Assembly: GCA_963706905.1 (NCBI GenBank) | Contig: CAVPNY010000012.1 | Coordinates: forward strand, 124,001-188,000 | Length of the DNA: 64,000 nt | Direction: 5' to 3' | Source: CAVPNY01 sp963706905 | GTDB taxonomy: Bacteria > Chloroflexota > Anaerolineae > Anaerolineales > UBA4823 | In this document: positions 53,974 to 62,251 of the stretch, one piece after another | Position numbering within the stretch: position 1 is the stretch's first letter | Layout: each line of letters starts with the position of its first letter | Position numbers and translations under genes: made by a program | The notes under the pieces: model-generated | Databases searched by the model: none | What the model was told of the DNA's origin: nothing | The model's input: only the letters and a program-made list of their open reading frames with translations

Positions 53974-55311
53974 TTAGCCCTCCTTCCTGTCCCAGGAGCT
54001 CATTTGCTTGTACGCTTCTGGCAATTCGTGACCAACCATCTCGGCGGCTTTCTGCATGACTTCGATCAACGTGGCGTCTTCGACGACCTTCTGGTGAGGT
54101 TTCATGTCGCCATTCTTATAGGCATTTATGAAGCGCACCGACCAGGAGTCTAAACCGACCGTTTGAGCAATTTTTTCCATCTGTAGCTCAAGGGCAAAAG
54201 AGGCAGGGGTGACGCCGAAACCACGCATGGCGCTGCCTGGCTGGTGATTGGTGTACACGCAGTGAGCGTCAATCGAAACATTCGGAATGCGGTAAGGACC
54301 GGCGATATTGGCGGCATGTTTCGTCACCGCATACGGGGTGTGGCGGTTGTAAGCGCCTGAATCCGCATAGGTGGTGATTTTTCGGGCAACGATGCGCCCA
54401 TCTTTCATCACGCCATCCTTAAAATATATTCGCCAGGCGCTGCGTGATGATGAGACGCGCATCTCCTCTTCGCGTGTGTAGACATATTTCACCGGGCGGT
54501 TGGTTTTCATGGCAGCCAGTGTGGCTATCGGTTCAACGATCACATCCACTTTCCCACCAAAACCACCCCCCACCGTCCCACCTACAAAGTGTAGTTTCTG
54601 GAAAGGCACCTGCAGGATCAGGGCAGTGTTATCCAGCGAGAAAAACAAGGCCTGCGTGTTTGTAAAAACCGTGACTCGCCCATCCGGCTCGGGCCTGGCT
54701 ACACAACCGGTTGTCTCAGTGGGCGCGTGCTCGATCGGCTTGGTGGAGTAGCGCTCCTCAATGATAAAGTCGGCTTCGGCAAAGCCTTTCTCCACATCGC
54801 CTAAGCGGACTCGGCGGCAGTGATGCCCTTCGTAAACAAAGTAATTGGTTCCCCAGGGTTTGAGGATCGGGACGCCGGGTTTCAACGCCTCTTCGACATC
54901 CAACACCGCAGGGAGCTCCTCCAGGTCAAGCCTGACCTTCGAAACAGCTTCCATCGCAGCTTGTTCCGTCTCAGCAACGATGGCAGCGATTTGTTCGCCT
55001 TGAAAGAGCACTTTATCTTCTGCCAGGACCGGTTCTTCGTCCGGACCAACCCCGATCAAACACAGGATTGTGTAAATATTTTTCGGTATATCTTTATAAG
55101 TGAAGGCGCGCACAAATCCTGGCACTTTTTCCGCTTCCGAGAAATCCACGCCTTTGATTAATGCATGGGGCAACGGGCTGCGCACCATCTTGAGATAGAG
55201 CATATCAGGGAAATTAAGATCATCGATGTAAACTGTTTTACCGGTCACATGCGCCAAGCCATCACGACGGAGAACAGATTGGCCTACGACATTGAGATTA
55301 GTTTCAGTCAT
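53974..55311 (-). CDS. Molybdenum hydroxylase, first part of the Mo subunit (NdhL-like)
   Basis: The 445-residue protein holds the hammerhead domain (GLAHVTGKTVYIDDLNFPDM, LYLKMVRSPLPHALIKGVDF) and the first Mo-cofactor domain with HFVGGTVGGGFGGKVDVIVE and YTNHQPGSAMRGFGVTPASF, the G-G-G-F-G-G-K and R-G-F-G loops that hold the pterin. It ends DRKEG just before the M gene. Together L and M make about 777 residues, the normal size of an undivided Mo subunit. Clostridial nicotinate dehydrogenase is described as having this L plus M split. GAAAGGAG precedes the ATG. Confidence 0.87.
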   Translation of the reverse strand: MTETNLNVVGQSVLRRDGLAHVTGKTVYIDDLNFPDMLYLKMVRSPLPHALIKGVDFSEAEKVPGFVRAFTYKDIPKNIYTILCLIGVGPDEEPVLAEDKVLFQGEQIAAIVAETEQAAMEAVSKVRLDLEELPAVLDVEEALKPGVPILKPWGTNYFVYEGHHCRRVRLGDVEKGFAEADFIIEERYSTKPIEHAPTETTGCVARPEPDGRVTVFTNTQALFFSLDNTALILQVPFQKLHFVGGTVGGGFGGKVDVIVEPIATLAAMKTNRPVKYVYTREEEMRVSSSRSAWRIYFKDGVMKDGRIVARKITTYADSGAYNRHTPYAVTKHAANIAGPYRIPNVSIDAHCVYTNHQPGSAMRGFGVTPASFALELQMEKIAQTVGLDSWSVRFINAYKNGDMKPHQKVVEDATLIEVMQKAAEMVGHELPEAYKQMSSWDRKEG

Positions 55312-55329
55312 TTTGCTTTCTCCTTTCGC

Positions 55330-55806
55330 TCAGTTTCCGTTTATCCGTCGGGAGGCGTCTGCAACAGCCTGGATGATCGGCTCATAACCGGTGCATCGGC
55401 AGTAATTCCCGGTTATTGCCTCAACAATTTCGGCACGGGTTGGCTGGGGATTCTCATCCAGCAGTGCTTTTGTTACCATGATCATGCCCGGTGTGCAAAA
55501 GCCGCATTGAATAGCGAATTTCTCAAAGAAGGCTTCCTGGATTGGGTTTAGATTCCCATTTTCCGTCAGACCTTCGAGGGTCATCACCACCTGTCCCTCA
55601 ATTTCTTCAGCCGGCAAAAGGCAAGACAGCATGGGCTCGCCGTTGACCAGGACCGTACAACTGCCGCAGCCTCCCTGCCGACAGCCTGACTTCGTTGCAG
55701 TGTAGCCGAGCTGCTCACGCAAAACATGCTGCAAGGTGGTCATTGGCTTGACAATCACCTCGACCGGTTTGCCGTTTAATTGAAAACCGACGATTTTAGA
55801 TGCCAT
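55330..55806 (-). CDS. Molybdenum hydroxylase, [2Fe-2S] subunit
   Basis: From ATG 55806 (GGAGGAGG upstream), 158 residues. The plant-type ferredoxin half has SGCRQGGCGSCTVLVNGEPM and a fourth Cys in LSCLLPAEEIEG. The C-terminal helical half has IQCGFCTPGMIMVTKALLDE and NYCRCTGYEPIIQAVADA. All eight Cys for two clusters are present. It passes electrons from the Mo site to FAD. The stop is 18 bp before the L subunit start. Confidence 0.94.
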   Translation of the reverse strand: MASKIVGFQLNGKPVEVIVKPMTTLQHVLREQLGYTATKSGCRQGGCGSCTVLVNGEPMLSCLLPAEEIEGQVVMTLEGLTENGNLNPIQEAFFEKFAIQCGFCTPGMIMVTKALLDENPQPTRAEIVEAITGNYCRCTGYEPIIQAVADASRRINGN

Positions 55807-55807
55807 C

Positions 55808-56645
55808 TCAGCCTCCTCCTGCAATCTTCTCGAGGGTGCGGCGGACAATCACCGGCACCATCTGGCGCCGATACCATTCACTCGCTATGGCGTCGGTAAA
55901 GGGCTCCGCCTCTCCCATTGCCGTGTCTGAGGCTTTGGCGATGGCGTTGGCGTCGAGTTTTGAGCCAACCAGCACAGCTTCTGCCTTCTTTGCTCGGAAG
56001 GGATAGGGTCCGACCGCGTTCAACGCCAGGCGGGCTTCTTTAACCACGCCGCCATCCAGAAAGATGTGTGCGGCAACGGTCACCACCGCCGGTGTATTGG
56101 CATGCCTGCGGCCAAATTTGGTATAGGCGGTTTTCCCTTTGGGCATGGGCAGCAGGATTTGCTCCACAATCTCGCCTTGGTGAAGGTCAGTGCTCAGGAA
56201 ACCGGTGTAGAAATCTTCCAATGCGATCGTAGCGCATGCCGATCTTGCTGGTGAGCTTAAGGCTGGCATCTAATGCCAGCAAGGCTACCGCAAAATCCCC
56301 GGCCGGTGGAGGCGCAAACAGATTGCCTCCGACCGTCCCCATGTTACGGATCGCCCAGCCGCCAATGGCATGGGCGGCTTCCTGCAGGATGGGCACATCG
56401 GTCTGTTTCACCATTTGGGTCAGGGTAGTCATGGACCCAATCGCCAGATTCCCATTCTTGCGTTGAATGGTATTCAAACCGGTCTTTCGCAGGCTCAGCA
56501 CCTTTTCCGGCATGGATACGCCTTCATTCACAAGCGGCATGGCGAGGGTACCTCCAGCGAGAAGCAGGACTGCTGGTCCGTGTTCATCCAGCAAGTCGAC
56601 GGCTTCACCCGAGGATTTTGGTTGGAAATAAGTTTGGGCAGTCAC
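55808..56645 (-). CDS. Molybdenum hydroxylase, FAD subunit, frameshifted
   Basis: GTG 56645 after AGGAGG. The N-terminal part has LLAGGTLAMPLVNEGVSMPE (FAD pyrophosphate loop), NLAIGSMTTLTQMVKQTDVP and AIRNMGTVGGNLFAPPPAGD (second FAD loop). The C-terminal part (TIALEDFYTGFLSTDLHQGE, YTKFGRRHANTPAVVTVAAH) is in another frame. Removing one T near 56235 joins them. Repaired length is about 278 residues. It is the last electron carrier of the enzyme, ending 1 bp before the FeS start. Confidence 0.9.
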
Positions 56646-56660
56646 ATTAGCACCTCCTGG

Positions 56661-57836
56661 CTAATCAAGGATGGCAAAGAAACGCGCAGGCGAGCCTTCT
56701 GCGCCTTTCATCTTGATAAATGGAGCAAAGAACTTGAACGGACGTTCGGTGGGCAGCTTCGAAAGATTGGTCATCTGCTGCATCAACAGCGCCCCATTCT
56801 CGAGGATGATCTTATGGATGATGAAATCTTCCGAAGTAAAGTCAGGCAGCCGGGCGCAGTATTCACTGAAGCAATCAAATCCAATTGCCCTGGCGCCTCG
56901 ATCGATCAGCCATTGAGCCGCCTCAGCGGAACAATAGGGCGACTCCAGGTAATAGGTCGGAAAATTGCCCCATTGTTTTTCGGTCCAATCGGTCCTGACC
57001 AGGACGATATCTCCCTTGGTGACCTGGGCAGCATGCTTTTCAAGGTCTTCGACAGAGATGCCGTGGTTAGGACCAATAAAGCTGAGGTCCACCACACGGG
57101 CATCGCCGAACACCCGCTCCAGGGGAATATCGATTGCGGTCTCCCCATCCGGCTGCACATGCTTGAGAAAATCAACGTGCGAACCGGTGTGCAGCACCAT
57201 TTCGACTTTACTCGCCTGCCAGAATCCGGGGCCGCGGTGAAAACTGGTCAATTTCAGCTGCTGATTAACCGATGGGGGACTTATGGTGTCTTCTCCGATC
57301 GGGACAGTCAGATCAACAATCTTCATCGTTCCTCCGATCATCGATTGGTTTAGAAACGGTCCATCTCCATCGATCCACGCCGGGTGGTCAAGAGCGGCTT
57401 TCTTGATCTGCTTATTTAACGTGGACAACCCAAGCTGGACCAATGTCTTAACAGCTCCCTCTATGAAGCGGGGGCTCAACGACGCCAATGCCCCGGTAAT
57501 CAGGGCATTCGTCTGGTAATGGATTGTGGTCTTCCCATCCACCTCCTCAAGGCTGAAAGTTGCGTCTCCCTTAGCGATGCCTGTCGGACCGCTGACTTCT
57601 CCTTCAAAGGAGCAGCGTTCAGGGGGCACCTGCTCGAGAATGCGCACAAAAGTTGTATATTCCCCGTTGATCGAGGCAAACCCGATGCGGATTTTCCCCA
57701 GGTATTCATGCGGACTGATTTGCTCGAGCCCCTGGCAACCTGGGATTAATTTCATCAATGAATTTGGGTCAAAGATGTGAGGCCAGATCATCTCCCTGGG
57801 AGCATCGAGGGAGTATGTTCCTTCAACTTTGATCAT
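56661..57836 (-). CDS. CoxG-like SRPBCC domain fused to a cyclase/kynurenine-formamidase-like hydrolase
   Basis: Residues 1-150 are a CoxG/SRPBCC domain: VEGTYSLDAPREMIWPHIFD, LIPGCQGLEQISPHEYLGKI, FSLEEVDGKTTIHYQTNALI. From residue 171 the cyclase family starts: MKIVDLTVPIGEDTISPP, then MVLHTGSHVDFLKHVQPDG (the metal-binding H-x-G-x-H-x-D motif), ARVVDLSFIGPNHGISVEDL and GFDCFSEYCARLPDF. The frame runs through without a stop. GGAGG lies 4 bases before the internal ATG at 57326, so the cyclase may also be made alone. CoxG helps the Mo enzyme at the membrane; the hydrolase could open an amide or ring product. Confidence 0.83.
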   Translation of the reverse strand: MIKVEGTYSLDAPREMIWPHIFDPNSLMKLIPGCQGLEQISPHEYLGKIRIGFASINGEYTTFVRILEQVPPERCSFEGEVSGPTGIAKGDATFSLEEVDGKTTIHYQTNALITGALASLSPRFIEGAVKTLVQLGLSTLNKQIKKAALDHPAWIDGDGPFLNQSMIGGTMKIVDLTVPIGEDTISPPSVNQQLKLTSFHRGPGFWQASKVEMVLHTGSHVDFLKHVQPDGETAIDIPLERVFGDARVVDLSFIGPNHGISVEDLEKHAAQVTKGDIVLVRTDWTEKQWGNFPTYYLESPYCSAEAAQWLIDRGARAIGFDCFSEYCARLPDFTSEDFIIHKIILENGALLMQQMTNLSKLPTERPFKFFAPFIKMKGAEGSPARFFAILD

Positions 57837-57947
57837 AGTTCACAGTTTCTCTTTCATGACACAGTATGGCACACGCTGGCGTTCCTGTCATGTGTCATTG
57901 ATCACTTTTTAACCATCTGCAGTATTCATCAATATTAAGGAGGAGCA

Positions 57948-59174
57948 TTACGCCCCAGCCAGGAATTTCTCCGCCAGGGTGCGGAACTCGTCCTCGGTCA
58001 GCAGCCCTTTCTTCTCCATCGAAAATTCTTTGACCAGCATGGTCAGGTCGAGGAGCTGCTCAAGCGGGGGAACCGGCAATCCAATGCGTGCGAGCCAGTG
58101 AGCAACGGAGTCTGTGCCACTGCCTTTGCCCAGCACAAGCTCCACGTCATACTGCCCGATCAGCGACGGCAGCAATGGAAAAACCTCGGTAGGATGCTCA
58201 TCTTTACACTTGAGCCACCAGTTGGCGGGAATGCCTGATTCGAGCTTGAACAAATCTGAACCGGCTACGGGTTGATTGCGCGGCGTCATCCGACCGGTGC
58301 ATCGCTGGACAACCTGGGTCAGGTTGTAGAGCCGGTCGAGCTTGACACCTGTCTTGATGCCGTATAACAGCTCGAGCGCCAGGGCGATCTGCTCGGTCGA
58401 TGCCTGACCGGCGCGCTCCCCCATGCCCAGCACGGTTGAGTGAATCACCTCCGCCCCTTCTTCCAGGGCTGCCAGGCTGTTGGCATTGGCGAGGCCAAAA
58501 TCGTTGTGGAAGTGGGCCTCGAGCGGGCGCTGCAGCCGGGCGCGCATGGTGCGGACGTAGTAGCGGATGGCGGTCGGGGAGGTAACACCCATCGTGTCGA
58601 CCAGAGCCAGGGCGTCCATGTGACCTTCCGCCGCAACGGCCTCGATGATCTGGAATAAGGTGTTAAAGTCCGCCCGCGTGGCGTCAATGGTGAAGAAAAC
58701 CGTGTACAGACCAAGCTCATGGGCCAGGCGGGTGGCGTCCACCGAGGCCTGGATCGCTTTCGACAGCGGCCATTGATAACCATACTCGATGATATGCTCG
58801 CTGCTGGGGATTTCTACGATAACGCCTGACACGCCACAATCGGCTGCCAAGCGGACATCGCTCAGAATGCAGCGGCAAAAGGCAAAAATTTCTGGCCCCA
58901 AGTTGCGCTTCACGATTTCGCGAATGGCGTTTTCATCCTGTTTCGACACGGCTGGCATGCCAGCCTCGATACGGTGGATACCCGCTTCAGCCAGCGCCTC
59001 CGCGATGGCGACCTTCTCATCCGTGCGCAAGGCGATGCCGGTCTCCTGCTCACCATCGCGCAGGGTGATATCGTGGATCTTAACTTTGACGGGAAGCTGA
59101 AAATCTTTGGTTACATCGGGCAAGTAGTTCAGCGGGCTGACGAAGTACTTGTCGGTTTTCCAGGGAACAGGCAT
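57948..59174 (-). CDS. DRE-TIM metallolyase / HMGL-like carboxyltransferase family protein
   Basis: The 408-residue protein has a TIM barrel with KIHDITLRDGEQETGIALRT (D-x-T-x-R-D-G-x-Q, metal and substrate site), GIHRIEAGMPAVSKQDENAI and EAHFHNDFGLANANSLAALE (H-x-H metal ligands and H-N-D), then HSTVLGMGERAGQASTEQIA. It resembles homocitrate, isopropylmalate or Re-citrate synthases, but lacks the LeuA allosteric domain. It would join or split a keto acid and an acyl-CoA. It lies between the acyl-CoA synthetase and CoxG-cyclase genes in the same direction. Confidence 0.87.
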   Translation of the reverse strand: MPVPWKTDKYFVSPLNYLPDVTKDFQLPVKVKIHDITLRDGEQETGIALRTDEKVAIAEALAEAGIHRIEAGMPAVSKQDENAIREIVKRNLGPEIFAFCRCILSDVRLAADCGVSGVIVEIPSSEHIIEYGYQWPLSKAIQASVDATRLAHELGLYTVFFTIDATRADFNTLFQIIEAVAAEGHMDALALVDTMGVTSPTAIRYYVRTMRARLQRPLEAHFHNDFGLANANSLAALEEGAEVIHSTVLGMGERAGQASTEQIALALELLYGIKTGVKLDRLYNLTQVVQRCTGRMTPRNQPVAGSDLFKLESGIPANWWLKCKDEHPTEVFPLLPSLIGQYDVELVLGKGSGTDSVAHWLARIGLPVPPLEQLLDLTMLVKEFSMEKKGLLTEDEFRTLAEKFLAGA

Positions 59175-59242
59175 AGCTCATCTCCTTATATATTGGTTGA
59201 GGTCTGTACAAGAGTGCAAACAATAATCAGGGACCAGGTCTT

Positions 59243-61270
59243 TTAATCAGATGGTTTCAAGGTATGAAAGGCCAGGCCGCCCGCGGCAGCCACCCAGTCG
59301 CCAACGGACTGGAACACAGGCACACCCTGGGCTTCGATCTCTTTTGCAATGCGCTGGGTATATGGACCACCCATCCCACCCACCAGGATCGGCTTATCGT
59401 ACATGCGGGTCAGCCGGCCTAACTTCTGGACGATAGCCTCGTCCAACGGCGTATCCTGGAAGACAAACCACGGCATGGCAATGTCGATATTGGGGTCACG
59501 CAATAAAGCTTCGATGCCAGTTTCGTAATCTGTGCTGTTCGCAGAGCCGGTCACATCGATCGGGTTCTGTACGATGAAGTATTCCGGGAAGCGTTCTAAC
59601 AGATCCCGCAAGGTTTCTGGACTCAATTCTGGTATCTCGAGCCCGTACGATTTAAGCAGGTCGATACCCTGAACCATCGAACCTGCGCCGTTACTGATCA
59701 TGGCAACGCGATTGCCGCGCGCCTTTGGCTGCATCGCCAGCGCTTTCGAGACCGCCATCAGCTCATCCATGGTCTCAACCGGGATCATACCTGCCTGACG
59801 GAAGGCGCCCTGCGCTACCCCGTAAGAGCCGCCAAAAAAGCCGGTGTGGGACATGGAAGCGCGTGCCCCGCGCTCGGTGCGACCAGCTTTCATCACAACA
59901 ACCGGCTTCTTTTGGGTTACTTGCCTGGCGGTCTCCAGCAGCTTTCGGCCGTCCTCCAATCCCTCTACATATACCGCAATGAGTTCGGTCTCCGGATCAT
60001 CGGCCAGATATGCCATCAGATCCGCCTCATCCACATCCGTGCGGTTGCCATAGGAAACAAACTTGCTGACGCCAAGCTCTGCGACCCCCTCCAGGAAAAT
60101 ACATCCCACCGTTCCAGACTGGGTGATCATCGCCATTGTGCCGGGTACCGGGCGCTGGAGTCGCTGCTGAACCTGGAAGAAGGTGTCCATGCGTGAGTGC
60201 CCATCAAAGACGCCAATGCAGTTGGGACCGATGACCCGCACATCATGCGCCACAGACATCTCCCGAATCTGCTGCTCCAACGCAACCAGGTCTCCGCCCA
60301 ACTCCTTGCCCCCGCCCGAGACGATCACCATGTTGTGAATCCCCAGGGCTGAGCATTCTTCGATCAGCTCGGGAACAGCCCGCAGAGCCACAGCGACGAT
60401 CACGACATCCACCTGATCGGGTACCGCGGAGAGGGCGGGGAAGCATTTCGAGCCCAGGATCTCTGCGCGGCTGGGGTTTATGGGGTAAACCCGGCCGGAG
60501 AAATCGTAGTTCACCAGGCTATCGAGCACACCGTAACCCACTTTGCCCGGTGTTGAGGAGGCCCCAATGAGAGCGACGGCCTGACCTTTGAAGAAATTCG
60601 CCAGGTGCTGCGTGCGGGCGGGGACCGGGGACGGAGCGGGCTTGGGCTCTTTGCGCCAGATCACCTTGGCATCCAGGAGGCGGTGCTGGTCGCCCCAAAC
60701 CAGAATGGGGTTAAGATCGACCGATTCCAATGCACCGGCGTTGTCCATTCCCATGCGGCTGGCATTCATCAGCAGCCCGACGAGCATGTCCTCGGAGACA
60801 GCCGGCTGGCCGCGGTAACCCTGGAGCACCTTGTAACCCTTGATCTCCCGGATCATCTGCCGCGCATCGGAACGGTCAATCGGCAGGACCCGAAAACTAA
60901 CATCGCCCAACACCTCTGTGAGCACCCCTCCGAGCCCAAACATGATCACCGGGCCAAACTGAGGGTCGTCGAGCAACCCGATGATGATCTCGACGCCGCC
61001 TGTCACCATCTCTTGAACTTGAATTCCCTCGATGCGAGCCGTTGGCAGGGCTGTCTGAGCTGCAACCAGGATCTGTTGATATCCTCGCCGAACTTCGTCA
61101 GCGGTATGCAGGTTGATCAGCACGCCCTCGATATCGGTTTTATGCAGGATATCGGGGGAAGTTATTTTCATAACAACCGGGTAGCCAATTTCACCAGCCA
61201 GGCGAACCGCTTCGTCAGCGCTGGTGGCCAGCCCATCAGCAGGAGTTTGAAAACCGTATTGTTTGAACAT
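59243..61270 (-). CDS. ADP-forming acyl-CoA synthetase (ATP-grasp + CoA-binding)
   Basis: The 675-residue protein has ATP-grasp first (GYPVVMKITSPDILHKTDIE, VMFGLGGVLTEVLGDVSFRV), then a CoA-binding domain (VALIGASSTPGKVGYGVLDS, VYPINPSRAEILGSKCFPAL) and the ligase domain (AMITQSGTVGCIFLEGVAEL). The phosphorylated His lies in RASMSHTGFFGGSYGVAQGA. It makes acyl-CoA from an acid with ATP, or ATP in reverse. ATG 61270 chosen; ATG 61291 overlaps the fadR-like stop. It follows the regulator directly, so it leads the catabolic operon. Confidence 0.88.
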   Translation of the reverse strand: MFKQYGFQTPADGLATSADEAVRLAGEIGYPVVMKITSPDILHKTDIEGVLINLHTADEVRRGYQQILVAAQTALPTARIEGIQVQEMVTGGVEIIIGLLDDPQFGPVIMFGLGGVLTEVLGDVSFRVLPIDRSDARQMIREIKGYKVLQGYRGQPAVSEDMLVGLLMNASRMGMDNAGALESVDLNPILVWGDQHRLLDAKVIWRKEPKPAPSPVPARTQHLANFFKGQAVALIGASSTPGKVGYGVLDSLVNYDFSGRVYPINPSRAEILGSKCFPALSAVPDQVDVVIVAVALRAVPELIEECSALGIHNMVIVSGGGKELGGDLVALEQQIREMSVAHDVRVIGPNCIGVFDGHSRMDTFFQVQQRLQRPVPGTMAMITQSGTVGCIFLEGVAELGVSKFVSYGNRTDVDEADLMAYLADDPETELIAVYVEGLEDGRKLLETARQVTQKKPVVVMKAGRTERGARASMSHTGFFGGSYGVAQGAFRQAGMIPVETMDELMAVSKALAMQPKARGNRVAMISNGAGSMVQGIDLLKSYGLEIPELSPETLRDLLERFPEYFIVQNPIDVTGSANSTDYETGIEALLRDPNIDIAMPWFVFQDTPLDEAIVQKLGRLTRMYDKPILVGGMGGPYTQRIAKEIEAQGVPVFQSVGDWVAAAGGLAFHTLKPSD

Positions 61271-61271
61271 A

Positions 61272-62018
61272 TTAACTACTTGCCTCACCATCGGTATTCT
61301 CGTGGAATCGTTTGTGGATATTTATCAAATGGTTGTGCATGGCACGGGTGGCTGCCTCTGGATCGCGACGTATGAGGGCGGCAACGATCGCTTGTAGGTC
61401 CTGGAGTGACTGATCGCGCACACCTTGCAGCTCGCCGGTGCGGCTGCGGCTGGCTGATCCCAAGCGGCTCAGAGCAGCCATAAAGCGGCCGATGATCTGA
61501 TTGTGAGCAGCCGCGGTTATTTTCTGGTGCAGCTCGAGATCAGCTGCCAGGAAAAGACCCGGATCATGAACAGAAGCGGCTGCGCGTTCCAGGCAGGCGC
61601 TTAATTCAACCAGCTCGGCCTCGGTAGCATTAAGAGCTGCCGCAGCCGCGATGTTGGGTTCCAGCATTGCGCGGGCTTCTAATAACTCGGTGAAAGTTGA
61701 ATTATCCAGGGAGAAAACAAATTCGAGACGCTCAACTAAGAGTTCAGGCTTCAGGGAGGCCACATAGGTACCCGAGCCCTGCCGGATTTCGACAATCTTC
61801 ATCATGGCCAGCCCGCGCAGCGCCTCGCGCAGCGCAGGCCGGCCGACTTGCATCATGGCAGCCAGCTCCCGCTCTGAGGGGAGCCTATCACCCGGTTTAA
61901 GCTGGCGCTCTGTAATCAGTGAAATCAAACGCTCTGCAATACGCTCGGGGAGCATATTCCGGTCGAACACACCGAAGACCAGCGCTGAGCCTGCTTGATC
62001 TACCATGGACCTGCTCAT
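61272..62018 (-). CDS. FadR-type GntR regulator (FCD domain)
   Basis: The 248-residue protein has the GntR winged helix with LPERIAERLISLITERQLKP, GDRLPSERELAAMMQVGRPA and LREALRGLAMMKIVEIRQGS. The C-terminal FCD domain follows (TELLEARAMLEPNIAAAAAL, DLELHQKITAAAHNQIIGRF, AMHNHLINIH), with His and Asp residues for a metal. It usually binds organic acids. The palindromic operator is 15 bp upstream of its start. It probably represses its own catabolic operon until the acid substrate appears. Confidence 0.92.
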   Translation of the reverse strand: MSRSMVDQAGSALVFGVFDRNMLPERIAERLISLITERQLKPGDRLPSERELAAMMQVGRPALREALRGLAMMKIVEIRQGSGTYVASLKPELLVERLEFVFSLDNSTFTELLEARAMLEPNIAAAAALNATEAELVELSACLERAAASVHDPGLFLAADLELHQKITAAAHNQIIGRFMAALSRLGSASRSRTGELQGVRDQSLQDLQAIVAALIRRDPEAATRAMHNHLINIHKRFHENTDGEASS

Positions 62019-62032
62019 TTGTAACGGGAGAA

Positions 62033-62071
62033 AGAATCTGGTCAGGTGGTCTGACCATCTGACCAGATTCT
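62033..62071. promoter_or_regulatory. Composite FadR-type operator
   Basis: Outer arms AGAATCTGGTCAG (62033-62045) and CTGACCAGATTCT (62059-62071) are exact inverted repeats. Between them lies TGGTCTGACCA (62047-62057), which matches the T-G-G-T-C-N-G-A-C-C-A core known for FadR-family sites. The outer arms also contain TGGTCAG half-sites. It sits right upstream of the regulator gene, so it may bind two dimers. Confidence 0.85.
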
Positions 62072-62251
62072 AGATCAGGTCGGGGCGGATGTCAAGCAGC
62101 AATCGGTACTATTTGGCTCTTAGCTTTCTTTTCTATTTGTAGATCTCCCAGATGGTGTGCTAGCCGAATTCGTCCCTTGGTGGTATTATTTTTTCAACCA
62201 GAGCAAACAAACATTTAGCAATAAGCCTGCATCAGTCACAAAGAGGTCAAC

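Noticed and set aside
56370..57353. Plus-strand open frame of 327 codons
   Set aside because: It lies antisense to the CoxG-cyclase and FAD genes, has no family motif and reads as a codon-usage shadow.
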